Part shown: piece after piece, positions 34,708 through 44,712 of the stretch
How positions within the stretch are numbered: position 1 is the first letter of the stretch
Layout: each line of letters opens with the position of its first letter
Assembly: GCF_013200955.2 (NCBI RefSeq)
Contig: NZ_CP053697.2
Location: 2,294,001-2,358,000, forward strand
DNA length: 64,000 bases
From: Pseudomonas campi
GTDB taxonomy: Bacteria; Pseudomonadota; Gammaproteobacteria; Pseudomonadales; Pseudomonadaceae
Reading direction: 5' to 3'
Program-made: the position numbers and the translations under genes
Notes under the pieces: generated by a model
What the model was told of the DNA's origin: nothing
The model's input: only the letters and a program-made list of their open reading frames with translations
Database searches by the model: none

Positions 34708-37700
34708 TCTTTCACCCTAAAATAGTAATGGTCGGCTGCGCCGTCCACCTTCCCGGTGCGTGGATTTGCTATTGGTCGCAGGTTGAAGTGGGGTGGCTGA
34801 TCCCCACGGCCGCCGACATCGTTAAATTGATGACCAAGAGAGTGCTCTTGTATGAGGACTGTGCTTCCGTCTGCACGAGTATATTGATATACCCGAGTCA
34901 TGACTGGCTTGCCATTGGCATCAAGTATTGGTTCTTTATCATGTCCAGTTAGGGGCTCATATTTGTACTGCTGCACTCTACCTGTCCTTGAGTCAAAGAC
35001 GGGGTCGGGTTGTTGGTTTTTGGCGATACCTGCATCACGCTTAGCCTCATTGAACGCCCCATTCCGAGAAACTTCCGGGGTTTCTGGCCCCCCCTCATCT
35101 ACCTTCGCATTTTCCACCGGATCTTTCTTTCCTCCGGTGGTTGACTTACCAGTTCCTGGGCATCCATTCAGCCCCAGCGGATCCACCCACCCCGTCGGAT
35201 TCGGCACGTACTGGTAGTTGTTCAACCCACCCGCCAGCTTGATCGGGTCCGGCGTCAGGAATGATCCCGTGGTGGGGTTGTAGTAGCGGTGGCGGTTGTA
35301 GTGCAGCCCCGTTTCGGCGTCGAAGTACTGGCCCTGGAAGCGTAGCGGGTTGTCGACTTCCGCGACTTCCACCTTGGCCAGGCTGCCATAGGCGCGGTAC
35401 TTCACCGACCAGAGAATTTGCCCGTCAGCGCTGGTCACTTCCTGCGGGGTGCCCAAGTGGTCGAGCTGGTAGTAGAAGGGTTCAGTGGCATCGCCTTCGC
35501 CTTTCAGCAGCGCCAGGGGGCGGAAGGTACCGGGTTCGTAGACGTAGCTGCGATAGTGCACCGGGCTGCTTTCGGCGATCAGGCGTTCGCCCTGCCAGAG
35601 GAACTCGGTGGTCTGGCCATCCAGCGTCTTGGCGATGCGCCGGCCGAAGGCGTCATAGCGATACTGTACGCAGCGACCATCCGGCAGGCTGGCGCCGATC
35701 AGGCGGTGTTGGCTGTCGTACTGGTACTCGGTGACCAGCCGCTTGCCGGCGCCACGACGCTCGCGTACCAGGTTGCCGAAGGCATCGTAGTCATAGTGGC
35801 TGTCGCCTTGCATCAGCAGGCGGTTGCCCTTGACGTTGGCCAGGCCGCTCGGTGTGGCCGTGTTCTGCGCTAGGAGAGTGCCGGCTGGGTCGTGGGCGAA
35901 GCTCTCTGGCAGGTCGCCACGCACGGACACCAGGCGATCCAGCGGGTCGTAGTGGAAGCTGCGGTTGCCCTTGCGCGAGTCCTCAATGGCGGCGAGGTTG
36001 CCACTGGCATCGTAGTGGTACTGGCGTTGCAGCAGTTGGCGATGGTCGCTGCGCACCCGGTGGGCCTGCAGTCGGCCCTGGTCGTCGTAGTCGTATTCGC
36101 TGAGCAGGGCGCCCTGGCGCCGGTAGCGCTCGCGACCTTGTTCGAACTGGTGACGGGTCAGCGGCTGGTCGTTGAGATCGATGCCCGCCAGCTCTCCGCC
36201 AGGGCGATAGCGATAGTCCAGGCGGCTGCCGTCGGGCAGGCGGCAGTGGCCCAATTGGCCGAGCGCGTCGTATTCGTAGCGCAGGGTCGCCCAGCCCTGG
36301 TGCTCCTCGATCAGGCGGTCGCGCAGATCGTAGGCGTAGGCCATTGGCCATTGACCGTCGTCGACGCCGACCAGTCGACCCAGGCCATCGTAGGCATAGT
36401 GGATCTGTTCGCCATCGGCCAGGGTCTTGACCAGCAGGCGGCCAGCGCTATCGCGCTGGTAGGCGGTGATCCGCTCGCTGCCGTCCTCGGCGAACTCCTT
36501 CTTCTCGATCAGGTGGCCGGCGAGGTCGTAGCGGTAGGCGGTCTGGCGCCCGTCGAAGCCGGTCTCCTGGCTGATCAGCCCGTTGGGGTGGTAGTCCAGC
36601 CGGTAATGTTCGCCGCGCTCGTTCTCGATATCGGTGAGCAGCAGGCGCGCATTGTCATAGCGGTAACGCAGCTGGCTGCCGTCGGAATTGATGCGGCGAC
36701 TGACCAGGTGCAGGCCGTCGGCATATTCGTAGCGGGTGACGCGGCCTTGCTCGTCGCGCTCGCTGGTGACCTTGCCGTAGGCGTTGTAGCTGTAGGCCCG
36801 GCTGGCGCCGCCAGGCAGGGTGACCTGGGCCAGGTGGCCGGCGGCATCCCATTGGTACTGGGTCAGCGCGTCGTTCTCGTCCTGGCGAGTGATCAGGCGG
36901 CCGAAGGCGTCGTAGCGGTAACGGCGGACGCCGGCGGCGGGCAGCTGTTCCTCGATCAGCTCGCCCTGGGCGTTCCATACCAGTAGATGCTGGCTACCGT
37001 CCGGATGGCGAATTTCCAACAGGCGGCCACGAGCATCGTAGCGGTAATGGGTGACCTGACCGAGTGGGTCGGTTTGTGCGGTAATGTCGCCTTGCGCGTT
37101 GCGCCCGTACTTCCAGATGGCTTCGCCGCGGCGCACGCTGCAGATGCGGCCGTCGAGGTAGTCGTAGTAGGTCGGCTCACCCTCCGAAGGGATCAAGGCT
37201 TGCAGATGCCCGGCCGTGTTGTAGCGGTACTCGGTTAGTGCCCCAAGCGGGCTCTGCTCGGCGATCAACTGCCCCTTGTCGTCGTAGGACCTGAGTGTTT
37301 CGCCGCCGTCCGGATCGACCTGGCGCACCAGGCGCGCATTCTGGTCATGGACGTAGGTTTCCTCGCTGCCATCGGCGTTGACCACGGTGACGCCGCCATG
37401 GTCGTCCCAGTTGTAACGCGCGTCCATCTGGCCGAAGTTGGCCCAGTGGTGTACGCACCGCGACATCTTGCCCTGACCCTGCCATTCCCAGTAGAAGGCC
37501 GCGCCGCCGGCCAGCTGGCGTTCGAGAATCACGTTGTCCTGGTCGTAGCGGTAGCGCTCGGTCTCGCCCAGGGCGTTGCTGGCGGCGACCAACTGGCCCA
37601 GCTGGTTGTACTGGTAGCTAACCAGGGTCTGCACGCTCTGCCAGCTGGCTTCTTCGTTCTCAGCCGGGCGCTGGATCTGGTAGTCCACGGCGACGATGCG

Positions 37701-39518
37701 GCTGCTCTCGTAACGCAGCAACAGGGCGCGCCCTGCCCCGCTGAGGCGTCGTGGCCGACCGGCCAAGTCGCGGTTGAGATTGAGGCGGTTGCCATAGGCA
37801 TCGCTGATGGCGATCAGGTAGCCACCCAGGGCATCGCGGCGAAAGTGGTAGAAGCGCGGTGTCTTGCCGGCCTGCGCCAGGATCAGCTCGGCGGGATCCT
37901 GACCGAGGTAGATGGCGGCGCGAGCCAGGCGGTTGGTGATGGCCGGCCGCTGCTCGCTGGGGATGGGAAAGTGGGTGCGGCGATTCTCGTGGTCGGTCCA
38001 GACCAGGCTTTCACCTTCCAGTTCGAGGCGCTGAGCCAGGCTGTGGCTCCAGCCGAAGCCCAAGCCGCAGTCGAGTTCCGCAGCGCTGGTGCGATAGAGC
38101 CTGTCCCAGGCAAAGGGCAGCACGCCTTCCAGGGTGGCATCGGTGAGGGTAAGCAGCTCCTCGCCGGTGACCATGGAGACGGGGCAACCGTGGGAACAGG
38201 TATTGTCGGCTTGGTCGGCAGGCTGGTCATTAGGTGTTTTGGCGGTGGTGGAGGCGTCATCCACGGCTTCGCTCTTATCCGTGCGAAAGCCCGGCCGCTT
38301 TCTGTTGCGCACCAGAGAGAGCGCATCCTCCACCACCTGATTAATCTTCTGCGGAAGGCTCTTGACCATCAGGGGTACTTTGGCCGAGCTGTTGACCAGC
38401 ATGCTGCCGCTGGCCACAAGTGGGGCCACTACCTTGGCGTGAGCGCTCAGTGCATGGCTGCGGCTGATGTCGATCAGTCCCTGCATGGCATCGACCAGAT
38501 TGTCCGTCGCAGGCGTTACCTTGACTACTTTCTTGAGCCCTTTGACCGAGAGCCGGAAGGCGAGGCCCAGGCCGCCGGCAAGCACTATGCCAAGCAGTAT
38601 GTTGAGCAGTATTCCCGCTTCGAATGCACTGATCATTTCGGCGGCTTCAACGGGCGGCAGCAGCTCTGCCCAGCAGCAGATGGTCGCCGCGAAGAAGAAG
38701 ATCAGGGGCTCGTCGTGCAGGATCATCAAGGCCGTGTGCAGAAGATCCTTGGCTTGCTCCTTGAGCTTTTGGAAGTCCAGTTCGGAAATGAAATTGAGCA
38801 AATGCTCCTTGAACTTGTCCAGATCGCTGAGCATTTCGATGAGGCTTTTCACATCGTCGATGATGTTGCTCATCGCATGCCCGACACCGGCCAGGAAGGC
38901 TTGGTTGATCTCCAACAAACGGCGCGGATCCCCGACTGGGGACATCATCAGCCAGTGTGCGGAAATGCGCGTGGTCCATTCCTGCAGGAGCCAGCCGTGC
39001 AGGTTGTCCAGCAGGCCCGTATAGGAGGTGAACAGTGCGTTCATCTCGGGTTCGCCGACAGTCGGGTAGAAGGTCACCCGATACTGGCGATTGGGGCTGC
39101 AGCCGCTGATCGATGCCTTGCCGTCGGCGTCCAGCCTGCCGGTGAATTTCTGCGGCGCAGGGCCGAAGGGGCCGGTTACTTCTTCCATCTCATAGGGGGT
39201 GTTGCCGATAGGCACGAAGGAGACGGTTTCGAAACGGTGCAGGATGTTGAGCTTGCCGTTGGCCGAGCAGGCGGCGTAATCCTTTACCTTGCTGTCGTCC
39301 TTGTCGACGGCAACCTTAAGTACCTCATTGCCGAGATCGTCGGTAAGACGGATCTGTTGCTCGACATCCAGCATCCAACCGGTCTTCCAGTCCTCCGCAA
39401 AGCCCTTGTAGTGGTTGAGGATGTCCTGACGGAATTTGTCGATTACCTGCTTGCCATCGGGCTTTTCGGCATACAGACCGTGCAGCATGAACAGCATTTT
39501 GGCGATTACGGAGGACAT
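34704..39518 (-). CDS. Rhs-family type VI effector with C-terminal HNH/EndoVII-type nuclease domain
   Basis: A 1604-residue protein. Residues 1-340 are a pre-Rhs region with hydrophobic segments near 285-325. The Rhs entry (CSHGCPVSMVTGEEL) is at about 441, followed by DUF6531-type sequence and dozens of YD repeats (RYDARGRL, YRYDAFGR types). The core ends near 1450 at GWVDPLGL, the usual autocleavage/junction motif. The 155-residue toxin end has E1558, H1559, H1563, H1577 and H1597 (QEHSLGHQF, PPHFNLRP, DHYYF), fitting an HNH/EndoVII nuclease of the EHHH type. No PAAR domain is visible. It overlaps both the DUF4123 gene (TAATG) and the immunity gene. Confidence 0.93.
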   Translation of the reverse strand: MSSVIAKMLFMLHGLYAEKPDGKQVIDKFRQDILNHYKGFAEDWKTGWMLDVEQQIRLTDDLGNEVLKVAVDKDDSKVKDYAACSANGKLNILHRFETVSFVPIGNTPYEMEEVTGPFGPAPQKFTGRLDADGKASISGCSPNRQYRVTFYPTVGEPEMNALFTSYTGLLDNLHGWLLQEWTTRISAHWLMMSPVGDPRRLLEINQAFLAGVGHAMSNIIDDVKSLIEMLSDLDKFKEHLLNFISELDFQKLKEQAKDLLHTALMILHDEPLIFFFAATICCWAELLPPVEAAEMISAFEAGILLNILLGIVLAGGLGLAFRLSVKGLKKVVKVTPATDNLVDAMQGLIDISRSHALSAHAKVVAPLVASGSMLVNSSAKVPLMVKSLPQKINQVVEDALSLVRNRKRPGFRTDKSEAVDDASTTAKTPNDQPADQADNTCSHGCPVSMVTGEELLTLTDATLEGVLPFAWDRLYRTSAAELDCGLGFGWSHSLAQRLELEGESLVWTDHENRRTHFPIPSEQRPAITNRLARAAIYLGQDPAELILAQAGKTPRFYHFRRDALGGYLIAISDAYGNRLNLNRDLAGRPRRLSGAGRALLLRYESSRIVAVDYQIQRPAENEEASWQSVQTLVSYQYNQLGQLVAASNALGETERYRYDQDNVILERQLAGGAAFYWEWQGQGKMSRCVHHWANFGQMDARYNWDDHGGVTVVNADGSEETYVHDQNARLVRQVDPDGGETLRSYDDKGQLIAEQSPLGALTEYRYNTAGHLQALIPSEGEPTYYDYLDGRICSVRRGEAIWKYGRNAQGDITAQTDPLGQVTHYRYDARGRLLEIRHPDGSQHLLVWNAQGELIEEQLPAAGVRRYRYDAFGRLITRQDENDALTQYQWDAAGHLAQVTLPGGASRAYSYNAYGKVTSERDEQGRVTRYEYADGLHLVSRRINSDGSQLRYRYDNARLLLTDIENERGEHYRLDYHPNGLISQETGFDGRQTAYRYDLAGHLIEKKEFAEDGSERITAYQRDSAGRLLVKTLADGEQIHYAYDGLGRLVGVDDGQWPMAYAYDLRDRLIEEHQGWATLRYEYDALGQLGHCRLPDGSRLDYRYRPGGELAGIDLNDQPLTRHQFEQGRERYRRQGALLSEYDYDDQGRLQAHRVRSDHRQLLQRQYHYDASGNLAAIEDSRKGNRSFHYDPLDRLVSVRGDLPESFAHDPAGTLLAQNTATPSGLANVKGNRLLMQGDSHYDYDAFGNLVRERRGAGKRLVTEYQYDSQHRLIGASLPDGRCVQYRYDAFGRRIAKTLDGQTTEFLWQGERLIAESSPVHYRSYVYEPGTFRPLALLKGEGDATEPFYYQLDHLGTPQEVTSADGQILWSVKYRAYGSLAKVEVAEVDNPLRFQGQYFDAETGLHYNRHRYYNPTTGSFLTPDPIKLAGGLNNYQYVPNPTGWVDPLGLNGCPGTGKSTTGGKKDPVENAKVDEGGPETPEVSRNGAFNEAKRDAGIAKNQQPDPVFDSRTGRVQQYKYEPLTGHDKEPILDANGKPVMTRVYQYTRADGSTVLIQEHSLGHQFNDVGGRGDQPPHFNLRPIANPRTGKVDGAADHYYFRVKE

Positions 39519-40255
39519 TATCGGGCGGTTTCCTTTTCCAGTAGCGCCAGCAGGCGCTGCTTCAGTCGGTCATCCATGGCGCCATTGCGTACATGGCGCT
39601 CGACCTTGAGCTGTAGATTTGGGGTTGGCAGGGCGAAATACAGATCGGCGTGCTCTTCGCGCAGCCATTGCATGAGGTTGTCGACGAGAGTGCTGGGGTC
39701 TTCGCCCATCAGTGTGGCTATCAAATCCGCAGGCACCTGCCACCAGGGGTAGGTTTTGGCGGGCTGCAGCGGCACGGGATCGACTTGTACGGCTCGGCCA
39801 TTGACCCAATAGCGGTGCACTGTGGGTAGAACCTGGGTGATTTCCTGCCCCAGATGTTTCAGGGTGGGAAGCCAGTAACTGCCGTCCCAGAAGCGGAAGA
39901 ACACTTCGGCGCCATCCGGCATTCGCACCTGGGTCAGACTGCGCAGATGGTCGAGCACGGATTCCGGCGGGTGGGGCGACATCGCCAGCCAGCCCCAGTC
40001 CTGGGTAGGAGCCTCATCTATCCAGTCCAGGAAGTTGCTGCCGATTTCCAGTTCGCCCAGATAGGGCATCACCTCCTGCCAGCCAGCGTAGGGCGTGCCG
40101 CTCCAGATCGGCCGTGGCAGGATGATGCTCGCCTGTTGGTAATAGGCCTGCAGCGGGTTGGCTTCGCTGGCATTACCCATCACCACATAGAGGCGCTGCC
40201 CCTCCTGCCACTCCGCCCCCAGCCAGTCTCGGATGGAGAACAGTTCAGATGGCAC
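39518..40255 (-). CDS. DUF4123 effector adaptor (Tap/TEC chaperone)
   Basis: A 245-residue cytosolic protein with the DUF4123 features: an N-terminal LGAEWQEGQRLYVVMGNAS, WGWLAMSPHPPESVLDHLRSL, and VFFRFWDGSYWLPTLKHLG. These adaptors load effectors onto their VgrG. Start chosen: GTG at 40255, which overlaps the end of vgrG and has GGAGG 5 bases upstream; another GTG two codons earlier is too near the site. Its stop overlaps the Rhs start. Gene order VgrG-DUF4123-Rhs is the standard loading module. Confidence 0.92.
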   Translation of the reverse strand: MPSELFSIRDWLGAEWQEGQRLYVVMGNASEANPLQAYYQQASIILPRPIWSGTPYAGWQEVMPYLGELEIGSNFLDWIDEAPTQDWGWLAMSPHPPESVLDHLRSLTQVRMPDGAEVFFRFWDGSYWLPTLKHLGQEITQVLPTVHRYWVNGRAVQVDPVPLQPAKTYPWWQVPADLIATLMGEDPSTLVDNLMQWLREEHADLYFALPTPNLQLKVERHVRNGAMDDRLKQRLLALLEKETAR

Positions 40256-42299
40256 AGGCACCTCCCTTGCACTTCTCGCACTCCTCGCAGAAAGGAGCAT
40301 TGCGCTTGAGAGTCTGGATCTGGGCTGGAGTGAGCAGTGCACCGGCTTTATCGGCATCGGCCTGCTGCAATGCGCCAGGCAGCAGTGCGGAGATGCCGCT
40401 ACCCACGCCCGGCGCCCCGCCCGAGTTGATCTTGATCGTCGCCCCGCTCAGGGTCACGCCACCCGGATCGAGCTTGAGCCAGCTGCCGCCGCCCTTGGCG
40501 GTGAGCTCCATGCCGGCCTCGATCACCACCTTGCTGCCGGCGTGATAGTGGATTTCGTTGCCGGTCTCGGTGAACTGGGCCGTGCCCAGTTTGATGTGCT
40601 GAGTGCTTGTTACGGTGAGGTGGTCATTGCTGCGTGCCTCGACCTTGCGGTCGGCGTGGGTGGTGCGGTGTTCCTCGGCTTTCAGTTCGGTGTAGCTGTT
40701 GGCCTCGACCGTGTCGTGGCGTTCGTGGCCGATGCGGATCTTCTGGTCGTTTTCGACGTTTTCGTCCCAGTCTTTCTGGGCGTGCAGGTAGATCTGTTCC
40801 TGGCCCTTGCGGTCCTCGATGCGCAGTTCGTTGTAGCCGCCGCCACCGGGCGAGCTGAGGGTCTTGAACACGCTGCGGGTCTTGTTCGCCGGCAGGTCGT
40901 AGGGCACCACGTGCTCGGCGTGGTACAGGCAGCCGGTGACCAGGGGTTGGTCGGGATCGCCTTCGAGGAAGCTGACCAGCACCTCCATGCCAACCCGCGG
41001 GATGGCGATGCCGCCGTAGCGGTCGCCGGCCCAGCTGCTGGCCACGCGCAGCCAGCAACTGGTCTTGTCGTCGGCCTGGCCTTCGCGGTCCCAGTGGAAT
41101 TGCACTTTCACCCGGCCGTACTGGTCGCAGTGGATCTCCTCGCCCTTGGGGCCGGTGACCACGGCGGTCTGGCTGCCGAGCACCTTGGGCTTGGCATGTT
41201 GCAGAGCCGGGCGGAATGGATCGGCCCAGGGCGTGGCGCTGAAGCGGTTGCGGTAGCCCTGCTGGAAATCCTCGCCATCCAGCGCCTGACCGGCCCGGCC
41301 GCCACCGACAAAGTCAGTCACCGACTCTTCCAGCACTTGCGGTTGCTTGCCTTGGTGCCAGACCTCACGCAGCAGCCACAGATCGTTCAATGGTGCGCTG
41401 GGGTGCTGCTGCAGGCTGAGGAAGTGGCCGCAGGCCAGGGATGCATCGCTCTTGCCTTCGGCCTGGGTGTAGTCGCTGCGCAGGCGTTCCAGGGCGCGCT
41501 TGGCCAGGTGTTTGCCGCGTTCGCGCTCAGTGAAGCGGCCGGGAAAGTCGTAGACCTCCAGGCTCGGCTGGAAAGCGCTGTTCTGCGTGGCTTGCAGGGT
41601 CAGACGCGGCTTCTCGAAATCGTAATCGCGGTAGCTGGCCTGGGTGCTGCGCGTGGCCAGGCGCACGTGGAACGCACGTACCACCGCATGCTCGGCGGCC
41701 AGGCCGCTGTCCTGCTGGTAGTTGAGCGCCGGCAGCTTGCGGAACACCGTCTGGTCGTCGCCGAACACCAGCACATGGACATTCTCGCTGTGCTGGAAGT
41801 GAAAGCTGATGCCCTCCTCCTCGCACAGGCGCTGAATGAAGTGCAGGTCGGATTCGTCGTACTGGGTGCAGTAGTCGCGCGTGGGGTAGACGCTGCCAAG
41901 CTGGAACTTGTAGGCGCCCTGCTGGATGCCGTGTTCCTCGAGCAGTTGCGCAATGATCTGCGGCACGCTCAGTTGCTGGAAGATGCGCTGGTTATGGCGG
42001 TGTTGCAGGTAGGCCAGCTGCGGTTGCAGGCTGATGCGGTAGCGGGTCAGGCGCTTGCCGGAGTCACCTTGTTCGATGGCGTAGACCAGCCCATGCACGC
42101 CGCCACCGGGGCCGAAGGCGAGAAAGGCCGGCTGGTTGAGCAGCGCTTGCAGATCCAGCTGCGGGTCCTGGCTGACCAGGTCGATGCTGAACACATACGG
42201 CTGGTTGAGCGCCTCGCGACCCTCGAACGCCAGTACCTGCAGGTCGCTGGCGATACCCTGAATGCTCAGGGAAATATGCGTTTGATTGGCATCCTTCAC
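40245..42299 (-). CDS. vgrG: VgrG type VI secretion spike protein
   Basis: The 684-residue protein has a gp27-like N-terminal domain (about 1-350), a gp5 OB-fold (VTGPKGEEIHCDQYGRVKVQFHWD) and a beta-helical needle with repeats (DTVEANSYTELKAEEH, NDHLTVTSTQHIKLG). It ends with a 20-residue cysteine-rich tail, CEECEKCKGGAC, with no fused effector domain. It trimerises as the spike tip and should carry the Rhs effector via the DUF4123 adaptor. No T6SS structural genes are in the window, so this is an orphan vgrG island served by a locus elsewhere. Confidence 0.95.
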   Translation of the reverse strand: MKDANQTHISLSIQGIASDLQVLAFEGREALNQPYVFSIDLVSQDPQLDLQALLNQPAFLAFGPGGGVHGLVYAIEQGDSGKRLTRYRISLQPQLAYLQHRHNQRIFQQLSVPQIIAQLLEEHGIQQGAYKFQLGSVYPTRDYCTQYDESDLHFIQRLCEEEGISFHFQHSENVHVLVFGDDQTVFRKLPALNYQQDSGLAAEHAVVRAFHVRLATRSTQASYRDYDFEKPRLTLQATQNSAFQPSLEVYDFPGRFTERERGKHLAKRALERLRSDYTQAEGKSDASLACGHFLSLQQHPSAPLNDLWLLREVWHQGKQPQVLEESVTDFVGGGRAGQALDGEDFQQGYRNRFSATPWADPFRPALQHAKPKVLGSQTAVVTGPKGEEIHCDQYGRVKVQFHWDREGQADDKTSCWLRVASSWAGDRYGGIAIPRVGMEVLVSFLEGDPDQPLVTGCLYHAEHVVPYDLPANKTRSVFKTLSSPGGGGYNELRIEDRKGQEQIYLHAQKDWDENVENDQKIRIGHERHDTVEANSYTELKAEEHRTTHADRKVEARSNDHLTVTSTQHIKLGTAQFTETGNEIHYHAGSKVVIEAGMELTAKGGGSWLKLDPGGVTLSGATIKINSGGAPGVGSGISALLPGALQQADADKAGALLTPAQIQTLKRNAPFCEECEKCKGGACAI

Positions 42300-42479
42300 G
42301 CCCTAACCTCCTTCCTGGAGTTTGCAGAAGGCGCAAGGGTGCCCAAGCGGGCGCACAGCTTCAATCGCCGGATTGCCGAATCATGGCCCCGGTCAAAGAA
42401 ATCGACTATTTAACTGCGCCAAACCGCTGCAATGGGCGCGAGACAGCCTCGCGCCTTGCAGCAGGACACCCGCCGGCAG

Positions 42480-44135
42480 CTATTCCTGCCAGACCACCTC
42501 GCCGGAGCGACTGCCCCAGGCGTGGAAATGCGGACTGTACGCGCCCTCGACCGAGGCCCGCTTGATCTTCAGAGTCGGCGTCAGGAAGCCGTTCTCCACC
42601 GCCCAGATTTCCGGCACCAGCACCAGCCCGTTGAGCTTCTCGTGTTTGTCCAGCGCCTGGTTGGTTTCCTCCAGCAGACGCTTGAGGCTGCCCTCGAGCT
42701 GCTCGCGCGGCTCCTTGCGCCCGGCCTCGGACAGCACACACAGCGCCAGCGGCTGCGGCAGGCCATCGCCAACCACGCAGACCTGCTCGATATGCGAGTG
42801 CACCGCCAGGAGGTTCTCGATCGGCGCTGGGGCCACGTACTTGCCCTTGCTGGTCTTGAAGATTTCCTTGATCCGCCCGGTCAGGCGCAGGTTACCGTCG
42901 GCATCCTGCTCGCCCTTGTCGCCGGTACGCAGGAAGCCGTCCTCGGTCATGGCTTCGGCGGTCTTGCCCGGCTCCTTGAAATAGCCCTGCATGGTCGAGC
43001 CGCTGCGCACCAGCACCTCGCCCTCCTCGCTGATGCGTACTTCCACGCCGGGGTTGTTCTGGCCGATCCAGCCCTGCTTGAACTTGCCGGGACGACAGAC
43101 GTGCGAGTAACCGCAATTCTCGGTCATGCCATACACCTCCTGCAGCTCCAGGCCCAGGCGGCGGTACCAGTTGAGCAGCGCCTCGGGCACCGGCGCCGCA
43201 CCGGACAGGCCATAGCGCACGGCATCCAGGCCCAGGCCGCGCAGCACCTTGCGCCCGAACAAGCGCCCGAGCAGCGGAATAGAGAGAAGGACATCCAGCG
43301 TGCTGGCGGACATCTTCGAGTACACACCCATCTGGAACTTGGTCCAGATCCGCGGCACGCCGAAGAACACCGTCGGCCTGGCGCGGCGCAGGTCGGCGAG
43401 GAAGGTATCCAGGCTCTCGGCGAAGTACACCGTCAGGCCGCTGTACAGCGAATTGAGCTCGACGAACATGCGCTCGGCCACATGACACAAGGGCAGGTAG
43501 GACAGCACCCGATCGCTATCGGAAACACCAAACAACTCAGTGGCGTGGCTGGCGGTGAAACCGAAGTTGCCGAAGTTGTGCATCACGCCCTTGGGCATGC
43601 CGGTGGTGCCGGAGGTGTAGATGATGGTGGCCAACTGGTCGGCCGCCGGGCGCGGAGTGTCCTGGATCGGCGCACTGGCCTGCAGGTCCTGCCAGGTACG
43701 GTCGAAACGGCCGTGCGGGTGCAACGGCAGACACACGGTGATGACGCCCTCGGGCACGCCGGGCGCCATCGCTGGCCAGTCATCCAGCTTGCCGATGAAT
43801 GCCACGCGGGCCTCGGCATGCTCGAGCACCTGGCGCACGGAGTCGCCGGTGAGATTGGGATACAGCGGCACCGAGACATGCCCGGCCATCCAGATCGCCA
43901 GGTCGGTGACGATCCAGTGTGCGCAGTTCTTCGAGATGATGGCGATCCGGCTGCCCGGCTCCAATTCCAGGCTGCGCAGCCAGCTGGCGGCGCGGCGCGC
44001 CTGCTCGCCGACCTCGGACCAGCTCAGCTCCTCGACCTGGCCATTGCCCTGGGGCTGGATCAGGTACGTCTTGTTCGGGTGACGCGACTCACGCTCGAAA
44101 AACACCTCGAGCGGTAAACGGACTGCACTGGCCAC
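42480..44135 (-). CDS. Long-chain acyl-CoA synthetase-like AMP-forming enzyme
   Basis: A 551-residue ANL-superfamily ligase. The P-loop motif YTSGTTGMPKG, the A5 segment VYGMTENCGYSH, the TGD motif (LRTGDKGEQD) and the C-terminal catalytic lysine region (TPTLKIKRASVE) are all visible. It should activate a long-chain fatty acid or other carboxylate with ATP and CoA. Start: GTG 44135 with an AGGAGG site 4 bases upstream; longer in-frame sequence is non-coding-like. The neighbouring fabA-fabB block suggests lipid metabolism, but substrate is unknown. Confidence 0.93.
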   Translation of the reverse strand: MASAVRLPLEVFFERESRHPNKTYLIQPQGNGQVEELSWSEVGEQARRAASWLRSLELEPGSRIAIISKNCAHWIVTDLAIWMAGHVSVPLYPNLTGDSVRQVLEHAEARVAFIGKLDDWPAMAPGVPEGVITVCLPLHPHGRFDRTWQDLQASAPIQDTPRPAADQLATIIYTSGTTGMPKGVMHNFGNFGFTASHATELFGVSDSDRVLSYLPLCHVAERMFVELNSLYSGLTVYFAESLDTFLADLRRARPTVFFGVPRIWTKFQMGVYSKMSASTLDVLLSIPLLGRLFGRKVLRGLGLDAVRYGLSGAAPVPEALLNWYRRLGLELQEVYGMTENCGYSHVCRPGKFKQGWIGQNNPGVEVRISEEGEVLVRSGSTMQGYFKEPGKTAEAMTEDGFLRTGDKGEQDADGNLRLTGRIKEIFKTSKGKYVAPAPIENLLAVHSHIEQVCVVGDGLPQPLALCVLSEAGRKEPREQLEGSLKRLLEETNQALDKHEKLNGLVLVPEIWAVENGFLTPTLKIKRASVEGAYSPHFHAWGSRSGEVVWQE

Positions 44136-44253
44136 GGGGCCTCCTTGTTTTTTCTTATTGTCACAGGGAGCAACCAAGCACTTGCTTGGTTGAATATTCC
44201 ATGCGTCAGGAGGGGCGGCAAGTGAAGAAATGTTACAGGAGCGCAGAGCCGCT

Positions 44254-44712
44254 CTAGTGCGGGTGATGCAGCGCGTCGAGCGCCAGCGCGCCGGCCAGCA
44301 GGTGGTCGCCGGAGAGACATACCAGGCTGGCGGTATGCAGGATGACCGGCTGTTGCAGGTGGCCATACACCAGCAATCCGGCCAGGGAGCCAAGCAAGGG
44401 GTTGTGGCTGACGATCAGGAGTTCGTCGGCAGCGTCGGCATCCAGTTGCTGCAACACGTCGCGCGGGTCGTCGTCTGGCGTGAGCCAGTCGAGGGTGGTC
44501 AGCGGCAGTTGCAGACCCAGAGTTTCGCGCACCAGTTCAGCCGTCTGCTGGGCGCGCCGGTAAGGGCTGACGAGGATTTTCGTCAGCGCCACGCCGCGCA
44601 GGTGCTTGGCCGCATGGCGGACTTCCTTGCGGCCGTGTTCAGTCAGGGCGCGCTCGGCATCACTGCGCGCCCTGTGCTCGGCCTCCCCGTGCCGCAACAG
44701 CCATAGCCTCAC
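44254..44712 (-). CDS. sixA: Phosphohistidine phosphatase SixA
   Basis: A 152-residue member of the histidine phosphatase superfamily with the catalytic RHG motif (LWLLRHGEAEH) at the N-terminus and a second conserved histidine in LIVSHNPLLGSL. E. coli SixA dephosphorylates phosphohistidine in the nitrogen PTS; the same role is likely. The start is GTG 44712 overlapping the upstream DUF4389 stop (GTGA), so the two are coupled. Confidence 0.93.
   Translation of the reverse strand: MRLWLLRHGEAEHRARSDAERALTEHGRKEVRHAAKHLRGVALTKILVSPYRRAQQTAELVRETLGLQLPLTTLDWLTPDDDPRDVLQQLDADAADELLIVSHNPLLGSLAGLLVYGHLQQPVILHTASLVCLSGDHLLAGALALDALHHPH

Noticed and set aside
37347..39752. 801-codon open frame on the plus strand
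   Set aside because: It is antisense to the Rhs gene; the long frame results from the YD repeats and codon bias.
40233..42413. 726-codon open frame on the plus strand
   Set aside because: It is antisense to vgrG, with repetitive hydrophobic sequence and no domain.
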